From Methanobacterium sp. (GTDB lineage Archaea; Methanobacteriota; Methanobacteria; Methanobacteriales; Methanobacteriaceae): DNA of 22,596 nucleotides. Under the pieces are notes generated by a model. That model was not told where the DNA came from, searched no databases, and saw only the letters and a list, made by a program, of their open reading frames with translations. The translations under genes were made by a program, and so were the position numbers. Where the stretch lies: positions 1 through 22,596 of the forward strand of contig JAHKLQ010000007.1 of NCBI GenBank assembly GCA_020854975.1, written 5' to 3'. Shown here one piece after another: positions 1 to 6,551 of the stretch; within the stretch, counting starts at the first letter, position 1, and each line of letters begins with the position of its first letter.

Positions 1-110
1 GTGCTATTCAACAACTCTTAGGCCACTCCAATCTCTCTACCACTCAGATATATACCAGTGTGGATATGCAGACCCTTAAAAATGTTTATGATCGGGCTAA
101 ATTGCTTTAA
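1..110 (+). CDS. xerA: Tyrosine recombinase, XerA-like, C-terminal fragment (cut by window edge)
   Basis: Only the last 35 codons are visible, in the frame starting at base 3 and ending at TAA 108-110. The translation contains the [16 protein letters not shown] block. This is the C-terminal signature of phage-integrase/Xer recombinases: the LGH histidine of the catalytic set, followed by the nucleophilic tyrosine in TQIYT. The tail ([15 protein letters not shown]) resembles chromosomal archaeal Xer proteins that resolve chromosome dimers at dif. A mobile-element integrase cannot be excluded from so short a piece. The family call is firm; the XerA subtype is an inference. No neighbouring direct repeats that would mark an integrated element are visible in the window. 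Confidence 0.8.
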   Translation, partial: AIQQLLGHSNLSTTQIYTSVDMQTLKNVYDRAKLL

Positions 111-127
111 TGTTCACCCAATAATTG

Positions 128-166
128 TTTTTTAATTTTTTTCTTAATTTTTTCTTATTGTTTTTT
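128..166 (+). terminator. Oligo-T terminator region after the recombinase
   Basis: Four T-runs of 5-7 bases occur in 39 bp just after the recombinase stop codon. Archaeal RNA polymerase terminates at oligo-T in the non-template strand, so this is a likely terminator. Confidence 0.5.
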
Positions 167-412
167 CATTAAACACTCATTGTATTAAATTTAGTCTAAA
201 TAATAATACTTATTATAAGTCTCTTAAGGTAACTATGAAATATATCTAATGGTTTATATCATTAATTAATATTATATAATAATATTTTAATATAATATGT
301 TGTAAGTAATGAAATGAGTGGGTAAATGGTTGGGTTGGCCAGGATTTTGGGAGAAAGGAACCTGATATATCTGCATCCGAAGCAATGAAAATATTTTAAA
401 ATTTTTATAGAA

Positions 413-424
413 AGTTATATAACT
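413..424 (+). promoter_or_regulatory. Probable TATA box of padR-MFS
   Basis: The perfect palindrome AGTTATATAACT contains TTATATAA, preceded by an A-rich BRE-like stretch. A start site about 25 bp downstream (about 443-446) would fall inside the 13-bp array before padR. Confidence 0.4.
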
Positions 425-431
425 ATAAAAA

Positions 432-496
432 CGATAATCGATATTGTAACAAGATATTTAAATTAGATATTGGAATTAGATATCGAAATTGGATAA
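432..496 (+). repeat. Five-unit 13-bp degenerate tandem array before padR
   Basis: Five consecutive 13-mers sit in exact register: CGATAATCGATAT (432), TGTAACAAGATAT (445), TTAAATTAGATAT (458), TGGAATTAGATAT (471) and CGAAATTGGATAA (484). Most end in GATAT, and units 3 and 4 share ATTAGATAT. The array covers the predicted start site and leader of padR, so it may be the regulator's own binding region. It could also be a decayed microsatellite. Confidence 0.55.
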
Positions 497-515
497 TAAT
501 CAGTAGGTGTACTAA

Positions 516-821
516 ATGACACTCAATAGAAAATTCTTCCTAGGATTCATCCGCATTCATATATTATACCATGCAAGTCAAAAAGAAATTTATGGGGTGC
601 AAATGATAGGTGAACTTAAAAAGCATGGTTACAAAGTTAGTCCAGGTACAATGTATCCTATATTACACTCTTTGGAGGAGGAAGGCTTTTTAAAAAGTAG
701 GAAAGAGAATGTTAGGGGTAAGATAAGAAAGTATTATCAAATAACATCCAAAGGCCAGAAAATCCTTCAGGAATCCCGTCAAAAAATAAAAAAACTCCTA
801 AACGAAGTAATGGCTTTTTAA
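516..821 (+). CDS. PadR family transcriptional regulator
   Basis: A 101-residue winged-helix repressor of the PadR N-terminal family. Visible hallmarks are IHILYHASQKEIYGVQMIGEL (helices leading into the wing), the diagnostic SPGTMYPILHSLEEEGFL recognition segment at about residues 42-59, and the wing KIRKYYQITSKGQKIL. It is near the size of a single-domain PadR and lacks the long C-terminal helical domain of larger members, so dimerisation probably uses the last helix (about 80-100). The ATG at 516 follows AGGTG at 505-509. The next gene, an MFS transporter, lies 80 bp downstream on the same strand, the usual PadR-plus-efflux-pump arrangement. It therefore probably represses itself and the pump until an inducer binds. 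The inducer is unknown. Confidence 0.9.
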   Translation: MTLNRKFFLGFIRIHILYHASQKEIYGVQMIGELKKHGYKVSPGTMYPILHSLEEEGFLKSRKENVRGKIRKYYQITSKGQKILQESRQKIKKLLNEVMAF

Positions 822-901
822 AATCGTATTATAATGGATTGAAAATATCTTGGATGAAACTTCAAAAATATATCTATTGATGAAACTTTGGAAAGAATAT
901 C

Positions 902-2089
902 ATGTTCAAGTTACAATTTAAACTCTCAAAAGATACCATAAAGGATAATTCCCTTAAATTTATTGTTCTTCTTGGGGTTGTAAGTTTATTGGCAGATATG
1001 ACCTATGAGGGTGCTAGAAGTATTACAGGACCCTATCTAGCACTTTTGGGTGCAAATGCTGCTGTAGTTGGATTTGTGGCTGGTTTTGGTGAGTTGGTTG
1101 GATATTCGCTCCGTCTTGTTTCTGGTTATCTGGCAGATAAAAGTAGAAGATACTGGGCTATGACTATTCTTGGATATGCAGTTAACCTACTTGCTGTACC
1201 TCTTCTGGCCCTTGCTGGGAACTGGCCTCTGGCTGCTATGTTACTAATTGCTGAACGAATGGGGAAAGCCATCCGCACACCTCCTCGGGATGTGATGCTT
1301 TCTCATGCTGCATCACAAGTGGGTCGTGGCTGGGGATTCGGGCTACACGAAGCCATGGATCAAATTGGGGCCATTTTAGGACCATTAATAGTAGCAATCA
1401 TCCTTTACTTTTATGGTAATTATCAAATAAGTTTCGCTTTCCTGCTCATACCAGCAATTCTGGCTTTGACTGTTCTGGTTATTTCAAGAATACTTTATCC
1501 TCATCCACATGATCTGGAGATGGATGTGCCTAAAATACAAACCAGGGGTTTGATGAAGGTTTACTGGATATATATTGCTGCAGTTATTTTCATAGCCCTT
1601 GGGTTCGCTGATTTTCCCTTAATTGCATATCACTTCCAGAAAGTAGAGATTGTTTCACCAGTGATGATTCCTATTTTTTACTCTGTAGCCATGGGTGTGG
1701 ATGCCATAGCAGCCCTCCTATTCGGTCGTTTATTTGATAAAATAGGAATGTGGTCCTTAATAATTGCCGTTTTATTATCTGCCTTTTTCACTCCCCTAGT
1801 TTTCTGGGGTGGTTTTAACCTAGCTTTAGTGGGAATGGCATTATGGGGTGTGGGTATGGGGGCTCAAGAATCTATTATGAGAGCTGCAGTTGCTGAAATG
1901 TCTCCAGTGAATGTGCGAGGATCTGCATATGGTGTATTCAGCACCATCTATGGTTTTTCCTGGTTTATTGGTAGTTTTACCCTGGGAATACTCTATGATA
2001 TTTCCATTGGTATAATGGTAATATTTTCCTTACTCGCACAGCTTTTCGCCATTTTCCCATTAATTTTTATCAGAAATTATCGTCCATAA
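902..2089 (+). CDS. MFS transporter, probable drug/metabolite exporter
   Basis: A 395-residue, highly hydrophobic protein with about 11-12 membrane segments. An N-terminal cytoplasmic stretch of about 20 residues precedes the first helix. The loop GYLADKSRRYW near residue 75 is the MFS motif A equivalent between TM2 and TM3. A conserved segment with RMGKAIRTPPRDVMLSH follows at about 122-138 and is typical of a prokaryotic MFS subgroup with unknown substrates. A long central loop near residue 200 separates the two six-helix halves. The start is preceded by a weak GGAAAG. The upstream PadR regulator suggests inducible efflux of a small toxic compound; the substrate is not deducible. No clear terminator follows directly; a T8 run at about 2237-2248 is the first candidate. 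Confidence 0.85.
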   Translation: MFKLQFKLSKDTIKDNSLKFIVLLGVVSLLADMTYEGARSITGPYLALLGANAAVVGFVAGFGELVGYSLRLVSGYLADKSRRYWAMTILGYAVNLLAVPLLALAGNWPLAAMLLIAERMGKAIRTPPRDVMLSHAASQVGRGWGFGLHEAMDQIGAILGPLIVAIILYFYGNYQISFAFLLIPAILALTVLVISRILYPHPHDLEMDVPKIQTRGLMKVYWIYIAAVIFIALGFADFPLIAYHFQKVEIVSPVMIPIFYSVAMGVDAIAALLFGRLFDKIGMWSLIIAVLLSAFFTPLVFWGGFNLALVGMALWGVGMGAQESIMRAAVAEMSPVNVRGSAYGVFSTIYGFSWFIGSFTLGILYDISIGIMVIFSLLAQLFAIFPLIFIRNYRP

Positions 2090-2157
2090 TAAAACAATAA
2101 ATTCTATAATAGCCACCATAATCGTAAATTTTATAGACAAGTATGCAGGAGTATGTT

Positions 2158-2292
2158 ATGGACCCTAAAGTATATATGTGGGCTGATATTTTGGAAAATA
2201 TGACATGGAAAGAGAGGGAACATGGCATGGAAGAATATATTTTTTTTAAGTGCATCAGAAATAAGAATAGGATGTATAGAATTTTAAGATAG
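2158..2292 (+). CDS. Small ORF, 44 residues, unknown
   Basis: This ORF lies 68 bp after the MFS stop. It begins with ATG at 2158, preceded by AGGAG (2147-2151) at an ideal 6-nt spacing, and ends with TAG 2290-2292. The product starts MDPKVYMWADILENMTWKER. It has an acidic, Trp-containing N-terminal half and a basic C-terminus (CIRNKNRMYRILR), with no transmembrane segment or signal peptide. Composition looks protein-like rather than random for such AT-rich DNA. I recognise no family. It contains a T8 tract that could instead be the terminator of the MFS transcript. It could be a genuine small cytosolic protein, a fragment of a larger lost gene, or chance. Confidence 0.4.
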   Translation: MDPKVYMWADILENMTWKEREHGMEEYIFFKCIRNKNRMYRILR

Positions 2293-2440
2293 ATTTTTCA
2301 TGTAAAAAAGGAAGATGATATCGTGGATGGATAAGAAAACCTTTTCACTTTTCATATTTCATACTGAAATATTTTTCAAATATTTTCTAAACTCAAATAT
2401 TTCTTTAATCGTTTTTTTCTTGGAAATTTAATGAAGAAAG

Positions 2441-2448
2441 TATATATT
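2441..2448 (+). promoter_or_regulatory. Probable TATA box for bioY
   Basis: TATATATT follows GAAGAAAG, a BRE-like purine stretch. The predicted start site, about 25 bp downstream, is near 2468-2472, at the left arm of the inverted repeat. The bioY leader would be about 180 nt, unusually long for an archaeal mRNA. Confidence 0.45.
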
Positions 2449-2462
2449 AATCATTGAATCTA

Positions 2463-2496
2463 TTAAGTAAAGGAGCTCCAATGGAGCTTAACTTAA
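2463..2496 (+). promoter_or_regulatory. Inverted repeat at the predicted bioY start site
   Basis: The outer arms TTAAGT (2463-2468) and ACTTAA (2491-2496) enclose the inner arms GCTCC (2475-2479) and GGAGC (2483-2487) with an AAT loop. The element overlaps the predicted transcription start, so it is either a repressor operator or a hairpin at the very 5' end of the leader. It also holds AAAGGAG followed by a 7-codon ORF (ATG 2481, TGA ending 2504). A biotin-dependent operator is plausible given the gene, but I cannot match it to a known BirA site. Confidence 0.45.
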
Positions 2497-2650
2497 CCTT
2501 TTGAACATTTTTAAATATTAAATGTTGAGTGGATAAAGCAGCAATAGTTCGACAGTATCTGCTCTATGAATATTTTAGATAACTGGAGATTCCTGCAGAT
2601 TTAAAGTTTTTATAAAACTAAGAGATTGTTGATGATTGAGAGTGATAAAA

Positions 2651-3268
2651 ATGGAAATTAATATAGATACATATTTCAGGAAGAGGTATTCTCTTTTCAC
2701 CTGGCGTTCCAACACTACCCTGGTTAACAAGGTAATTATGGCCTTTTTCATGGCATGCATCACCGGAATAATGGCTCAGGTTGTAATACCACTGCCCTGG
2801 ACTCCTGTACCCATCACAGCACAGACTTTCGCTGTTCTGATGGCGGGGGTGGTTTTAGGTCGTTGTTGGGGTGGAATTAGTCAAATAATGTATTTAGTTG
2901 TGGGTTTACTTGGAGTACCATGGTTTGCAGGTTTAACTGGAGGTTATGGTGCGGTTTTAGGGGCTACAGGAGGATATTTCCTGGGGTTCATTTTAACTGC
3001 ATTCTTATTGGGTTACTTCACAGACAAACATGTCCAGTCCCGAAACTTCCGTCCCATGCTGGGGCTGATGTTAATAACAAACTTTGCCTTTGTCTACATC
3101 CCCGGTCTTTTAGGATTGGGATTATGGTTATACTTAGTTGAAGGGAGTTTCCCCACTATATTAACCCTGGTAAGCATGGGTCTTTTACCCTTTGTTTTAG
3201 GAGATCTGGTGAAAATTGGAGGCGCAGCAGCGTTAACCAAAGCCATAACTCCTAAAGAAGAATATTAA
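2651..3268 (+). CDS. bioY: BioY family biotin transporter, substrate-binding (S) component
   Basis: A 205-residue membrane protein with about six helices. The BioY signature PLPWTPVPITAQTFAVLMAGVVLG lies near residues 50-73, followed by the Gly-rich GLTGGYGAVLGATGGYFLGF segment typical of the family. BioY binds biotin in the membrane, alone or with an ECF energising module. No ECF ATPase or EcfT gene is present here. The ATG at 2651 is preferred over the upstream in-frame TTG (2636) and GTG (2642) because AGTGAT lies just upstream and the family usually starts close to the first helix. The gene stands alone, with a long leader and an inverted repeat at its promoter, so biotin-responsive control is likely but not shown. 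Confidence 0.9.
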   Translation: MEINIDTYFRKRYSLFTWRSNTTLVNKVIMAFFMACITGIMAQVVIPLPWTPVPITAQTFAVLMAGVVLGRCWGGISQIMYLVVGLLGVPWFAGLTGGYGAVLGATGGYFLGFILTAFLLGYFTDKHVQSRNFRPMLGLMLITNFAFVYIPGLLGLGLWLYLVEGSFPTILTLVSMGLLPFVLGDLVKIGGAAALTKAITPKEEY

Positions 3269-3372
3269 GTTTCATAGTTTAAAACACCATCAATGAGTTT
3301 AAAAATACTATTAAGAGACTTAAAAACACCATAAGGCCATAAACTAATAATAAGGAAGTGATGGGGTTTTCA

Positions 3373-3807
3373 ATGTCTAAGATGAGGAGTACTACTAATA
3401 ACTTTGCATCAGAACCAATGAAAATAAGAGCCCATCACCTTCTCTGTATCCAAGGGTTCCAGGGACTGGGTTACAGTAAGAAATTCACCAAAAACATGGC
3501 CAAAATTAGGGATATGATCCTAAATAACCCTTCTTCTTTTATTGAACTAGTTGTTGAAGTAGACTCCATATGCAAAGTCTGTCCCCATAATTCAGAGGGT
3601 AAATGTAGTAAAGAATCCCACTCTGAAAACAAGATAAGAATTATGGATTCTTTAATACTTCAAAATTTAGATATAAAAAAAGGTTCAGTTATCTCTTCAG
3701 CACATATTCCATCTTTAACCAGTAATTTAAGCCGTGAAACTGTTAAGGAAGTGTGTGGTTCTTGTTCTTGGGGAGAAAAGTGTCTTTTTTTCCAGAAACA
3801 ATTATAA
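3373..3807 (+). CDS. DUF1284 protein, cysteine-rich, possible metal binding
   Basis: About 144 residues. The segment MKIRAHHLLCIQGFQGLGYS matches the conserved start of DUF1284. Two cysteine clusters follow: CKVCPHNSEGKC (CxxC plus a further Cys) in the middle and CGSCSWGEKC near the end. With the HH pair these suggest an Fe-S cluster or zinc site; the function is unknown. Start choice is uncertain: GTG 3358, ATG 3361, ATG 3373 and ATG 3418 are all in frame. The family usually begins at the residue encoded at 3418, but that ATG lacks a ribosome binding site, while 3373 follows a GGGG tract. It is probably transcribed alone, being bracketed by spacers of 104 bp and 390 bp. Confidence 0.75.
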   Translation: MSKMRSTTNNFASEPMKIRAHHLLCIQGFQGLGYSKKFTKNMAKIRDMILNNPSSFIELVVEVDSICKVCPHNSEGKCSKESHSENKIRIMDSLILQNLDIKKGSVISSAHIPSLTSNLSRETVKEVCGSCSWGEKCLFFQKQL

Positions 3808-3810
3808 ACT

Positions 3811-3844
3811 CTTTTTATCATTTTAAACTTTTTATCATTTTAAA
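3811..3844 (+). repeat. Two perfect 17-bp tandem copies; T-rich terminator
   Basis: CTTTTTATCATTTTAAA occurs at 3811-3827 and again at 3828-3844 with no mismatch. The T5 and T4 runs right after the DUF1284 stop probably act as its terminator, here duplicated. Confidence 0.6.
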
Positions 3845-4197
3845 AATTAGAGATATATGATCACAAATTCGATCATTGGTTAGATCATTATTACTTCAAT
3901 CACCGTACATCAAATATCCTGTGCAGTACAAAATGGACATGATGTTTAAGGTTATGATTTTATGTGACAATGTTCACTTAAAATAGCTATAATTTGATTT
4001 AAATGTGACAATAAGAATAATGATAAAAGGTATTACTTTAATCATGTTTCAAAAATAATCCAAAAAAGCAGATAACCTGGAAAAATAAGAGGGATTATAA
4101 GAGTCACATAACTCGTCGTTTTTAATAAAGTACAGTTGATAAAAAAATTATCATTCCTTAAGAAAATTATAAATTATGATTTAGGAGGCACTTGAAT
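3845..4197. other. Spacer before the cytosine deaminase gene
   Basis: AT-rich, with no gene found on either strand. It contains three GATCA-type words near 3859-3889 and two copies of ATGTGACAAT (3962-3971 and 4003-4012, 41 bp apart), about four helical turns. A TATA-like TTATAAATT lies at about 4167-4175. Confidence 0.45.
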
Positions 4198-4704
4198 ATG
4201 GAAAGTAAGGTGATAAAAAAAAGTAGTCAATCTACTCAAAGCAGACACCATAAATTCATGTCAGAAGCTCAGAAAGAGGCACAAGAAAGTTTGAATAATG
4301 GAGGAATTCCTGTGGGTGCTGTTCTGGTGAAAAATGGTGAAATTATTGGCAGGGGTCATAATAAAAGGATTCAATTGGAATCAGTTATTCTCCATGCTGA
4401 GATGGAATGTTTGGAAAATGCAGGTAGAATGAAAGCTGATGACTATAAAAATTGCACACTTTACACTACTCTTTCACCATGTGCCATGTGTTCGGGAGCA
4501 ATAGTACTCTACAAAATTCCTCTGGTAGTTATGGGGGAGAATGAAAACTTCAAAGGCCCAGAAAAATATTTAATGGATCATGATGTAAAGCTGATTAATC
4601 TCAACCTTGATTCATGCAAAAAGATGTTTGAAAACTTTATTTACAACCATCCCGAGTTATGGGAGGAAGACATAGGTTACACAAGTCGTAAGGGTGAGGG
4701 ATAA
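4198..4704 (+). CDS. Cytosine deaminase, yeast Fcy1-like (zinc nucleobase deaminase)
   Basis: A 168-residue member of the CMP/dCMP-type deaminase fold. The zinc site is visible: H66-A-E68 (HAE, with the catalytic glutamate) and P94-C95-A-M-C98 (PCxxC). Beyond the motifs, most of the chain follows the pattern I know for Saccharomyces Fcy1: GGIPVGAVLV, GRGHNKR, CLENAGRM, TLYTTLSPCAMCSGAIVLY, IPLVVMGENENFKGPEKYL, and a C-terminal ELWEEDIG. This points to cytosine to uracil plus ammonia (pyrimidine salvage) rather than tRNA adenosine or guanine deamination. The first about 20 residues are extra and polar. ATG 4198 lies 9 nt after AGGAGG (4183-4188); the in-frame TTG at 4192 is too close to it. 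It is monocistronic, with no cytosine permease nearby. Confidence 0.85.
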   Translation: MESKVIKKSSQSTQSRHHKFMSEAQKEAQESLNNGGIPVGAVLVKNGEIIGRGHNKRIQLESVILHAEMECLENAGRMKADDYKNCTLYTTLSPCAMCSGAIVLYKIPLVVMGENENFKGPEKYLMDHDVKLINLNLDSCKKMFENFIYNHPELWEEDIGYTSRKGEG

Positions 4705-4829
4705 ACATTCATAACCCGAGAAAGATACATTAAAAAGATATATTAAGTTATAAAGCATAATATAATAAACAGGATTAAAAAGCTTAAAAACTTAGAAAAG
4801 GAGAGTAATTAAACAGGGGGAATGAATAA

Positions 4830-5195
4830 ATGGTTAAATGGGGACCCGTAGTTGTGGGTTTTATATTGGCAATAATATTGGGTAATTTATTTGGAATTTA
4901 TGTGAACCAGTACTGGGGTGTTAACCTGGGACTCTTCATAGCAGGATTCATTGTTGGATACTGGGTGCATGATGGAATCATAGGAGGATTATGGAATGCA
5001 ACAGTAGCAGGTGCATTTGGATCTATAGTCCTGGCAATTCTATTGATAATAGGAGGAACCATCTTTGGTGGTCTAGCTGGTTTGACAGCAGGAATAGTAA
5101 CCGGGTTTACTATAGTCATAGCATCCTTAATAGTCAATATAGTTTTAATGGGTGTGGGAGGAGCCATAGGTGGCCTGCTGAGTGGCAGTGACTAA
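4830..5195 (+). CDS. Small glycine-rich membrane protein, DUF5518-like
   Basis: 121 residues, almost entirely hydrophobic, with about four helices separated by glycine-rich turns (for example IIGGTIFGGLAGLTAGIVTG) and a short polar C-terminus GLLSGSD. Such proteins are common in Methanobacteria as DUF5518-type paralogues of unknown role; the family assignment is from general resemblance. ATG 4830 follows AGGGGG (4815-4820) with 9-nt spacing. A T-rich stretch follows, then the end of the convergent TPR gene. The repeated small-xxx-small helix pattern suggests tight helix packing, not catalysis. Confidence 0.65.
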   Translation: MVKWGPVVVGFILAIILGNLFGIYVNQYWGVNLGLFIAGFIVGYWVHDGIIGGLWNATVAGAFGSIVLAILLIIGGTIFGGLAGLTAGIVTGFTIVIASLIVNIVLMGVGGAIGGLLSGSD

Positions 5196-5238
5196 GACAG
5201 GTGAGCTAGAACAAGAACAATTCCCATATCTCTCAATA

Positions 5239-5297
5239 TTTTTTAAATTTTTTGATTTTCTTCTTTTCAATATTTTAAAGATTTTTTTAGTTTTTAT
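5239..5297 (+). terminator. T-rich terminator between convergent genes
   Basis: T6 runs at 5239-5244 and 5248-5253 and T7 at 5282-5288 follow the plus-strand membrane-protein gene. The minus-strand TPR gene ends at 5306. Confidence 0.5.
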
Positions 5298-5305
5298 TTT
5301 AATTC

Positions 5306-6436
5306 CTAAAGGTTTTCCAAACATTCATCCATTAAAATCTGTGCATCTTCATTGTCAGGGTTTAAAATCAACACCTTACGGAAACACTCTGCCGCATCCT
5401 CAAAACGGTCTAATTCCATTAATGACACTCCTTTATTACTAAGGAAAACTTCATTATCATGCTCCAGAGAAAGTGCTTTCTGGTAACATTCCACAGCCTC
5501 TTCAAAACGATTTAATTCCATTAATGCGTTTCCTTTACGATTCCAGGTGGAAGCATCTGACTCATCTTCCAGGCAAAGTTCCAGAGAACGATCATAACAT
5601 TCAAGAGCTTCTTCTGCCCGGTCTATTTGAGATAGAAGGTTTCCTTTGGCATTCCAAGCATCTAAATCATGAGGATTCAAATTTAAGAGTTTATCATAGC
5701 ATTGTAATGCATCATTAAAGCGTCCCAACATCTCGAAAATGAAACCCCTCCAATATAAAACCAGCACATTTTCATCATTAATGTCCATAGCCCTGTTACT
5801 AGCTTTAAGGGCATCTTCTGGCCGGTTAGAGTTTAAAAGAGCTATAGCCTTGTTATTCCAGACATATTCATTATCAGGTTCAATTTGTAGGGCCTGGTCA
5901 TAGCATTCCAGGGCTTCATGGAATTTTCCCAGGCGTGAAAGGTTATCTCCTTTACGATTTAATAGATAAACATCATCAGGATCAATTTTTAAGGCAGCTG
6001 CATAACACATCACTGATTTGTCGAATTTACCAATATCAAAGAGTATATCTCCTCTTTTGGTGACCATTGCTTTTGCATTGATCTTAGCACCCTCCCACTC
6101 ATCCATAGGAAGTTTATGGAACCTGATAACTTGAAAAAGAGACTCATCAGTGGTATCAGGGTACATCTTCCGAAACTCTGTTTCTAACTCTGAAGCATCT
6201 TTAAAACCTTCTTCACGAGCCAAATCATCATTTTTAATGAGATCACTGAACTGTATTACCTCTACCTCTGTAACTTCGGCTTCGAAGAGCTTTTCACGCT
6301 CTTTGGAAACCAGGTTCCAGTAGCAATGCAGACGATCTCCCTGGGTTAATGGTTTTTTCCATAGTTTTCTGATGGTGGTGGTTTTTTTATCAGTTATGAG
6401 ATCTAAATGACGGCTTCCAAATAGCAGGATTGGTAT
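5306..6436 (-). CDS. ASCH domain fused to seven TPR repeats; no canonical start codon
   Basis: The open frame runs from just after TAA (6439-6437) to 5306, 376 codons. The first about 115 residues (IPILLFGSRHLDLI, KTTTIRKLW, LHCYWNLVSKER, EAEVTEVEVIQFSDL, then REEGFKDASELETEFRKMYP) have the ASCH/PUA-like pattern, a fold linked to RNA or modified-nucleotide binding. Residues about 120-376 hold seven TPRs, each about 34 long with the GxxxxxxxxxxxAxxxxxxALxxxP pattern. The first ATG/GTG/TTG in frame is a TTG at 6223, which would delete two thirds of the ASCH domain. Instead GGAGG (6448-6444) sits 7 nt before ATA (6436-6434), where an ATG would be expected. So either AUA initiates or the start is mutated. 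Binding partners are unknown. Confidence 0.75.
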   Translation of the reverse strand: MPILLFGSRHLDLITDKKTTTIRKLWKKPLTQGDRLHCYWNLVSKEREKLFEAEVTEVEVIQFSDLIKNDDLAREEGFKDASELETEFRKMYPDTTDESLFQVIRFHKLPMDEWEGAKINAKAMVTKRGDILFDIGKFDKSVMCYAAALKIDPDDVYLLNRKGDNLSRLGKFHEALECYDQALQIEPDNEYVWNNKAIALLNSNRPEDALKASNRAMDINDENVLVLYWRGFIFEMLGRFNDALQCYDKLLNLNPHDLDAWNAKGNLLSQIDRAEEALECYDRSLELCLEDESDASTWNRKGNALMELNRFEEAVECYQKALSLEHDNEVFLSNKGVSLMELDRFEDAAECFRKVLILNPDNEDAQILMDECLENL

Positions 6437-6468
6437 TTAAAACCCTCCATTGATGTAAATTTGATGGA

Positions 6469-6477
6469 TTTATAAAT
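6469..6477 (-). promoter_or_regulatory. TATA box for the ASCH-TPR gene
   Basis: TTTATAAAT on the minus strand would place the transcript start near 6447-6450, directly at the GGAGG before the ATA codon. This gives a very short leader and supports translation beginning at 6436 rather than at the TTG 213 bp further on. Confidence 0.4.
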
Positions 6478-6551
6478 TTAAATGATATTTTAACAACTTT
6501 AAAAATTTATTCACGAATTTTTTGATAGAATGTTACTTAACATTTACCCTT

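Larger units (their letters stand above)
111..515. other. 405-bp AT-rich spacer between recombinase and padR
   Basis: No convincing gene is present. The spacer holds the T-rich terminator, a perfect 13-bp palindrome ACTTAT-T-ATAAGT (208-220), a 20-codon ORF at 326-388 without a good ribosome binding site, the padR TATA box (413-424) and a 13-bp periodic array (432-496). No tRNA or other RNA gene is recognisable. Confidence 0.6.
2090..2650. other. 560-bp spacer between MFS and bioY
   Basis: Apart from the 44-codon ORF at 2158-2292, the spacer holds the bioY promoter (2441-2448) and a compound inverted repeat (2463-2496). The remaining 2293-2440 stretch is T-rich with short ATATTT repeats, and I see nothing defined there. 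Confidence 0.5.

Noticed and set aside
326..388. 20-codon ORF before padR (MVGLARILGERNLIYLHPKQ)
   Set aside because: Too short, no clear ribosome binding site, upstream of the padR promoter.
432..496. Possible archaeal dif site near the recombinase
   Set aside because: The ATTGGATAA/TTAGATAT words resemble parts of known archaeal dif sites, but the 13-bp register explains them and no proper two-arm site is formed.
2505..2650. Riboswitch in the bioY leader
   Set aside because: No known biotin riboswitch exists to match, and I see no conserved aptamer-like folding in this stretch.
3859..4012. GATCA and ATGTGACAAT repeats as operators
   Set aside because: Too short and too few to separate from chance; mentioned in the spacer only.
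4898..5167. 89-residue minus-strand ORF in the glycine-rich membrane protein gene
   Set aside because: Proline-rich antisense of Gly-rich coding; a shadow.
6403..6450. ATG at 6450 as start of the ASCH-TPR gene via a -1 frameshift
   Set aside because: Its frame reaches a stop after 15 codons, the ATG overlaps the Shine-Dalgarno, and GGTTTTAAA is not a good slippery heptamer in that frame.
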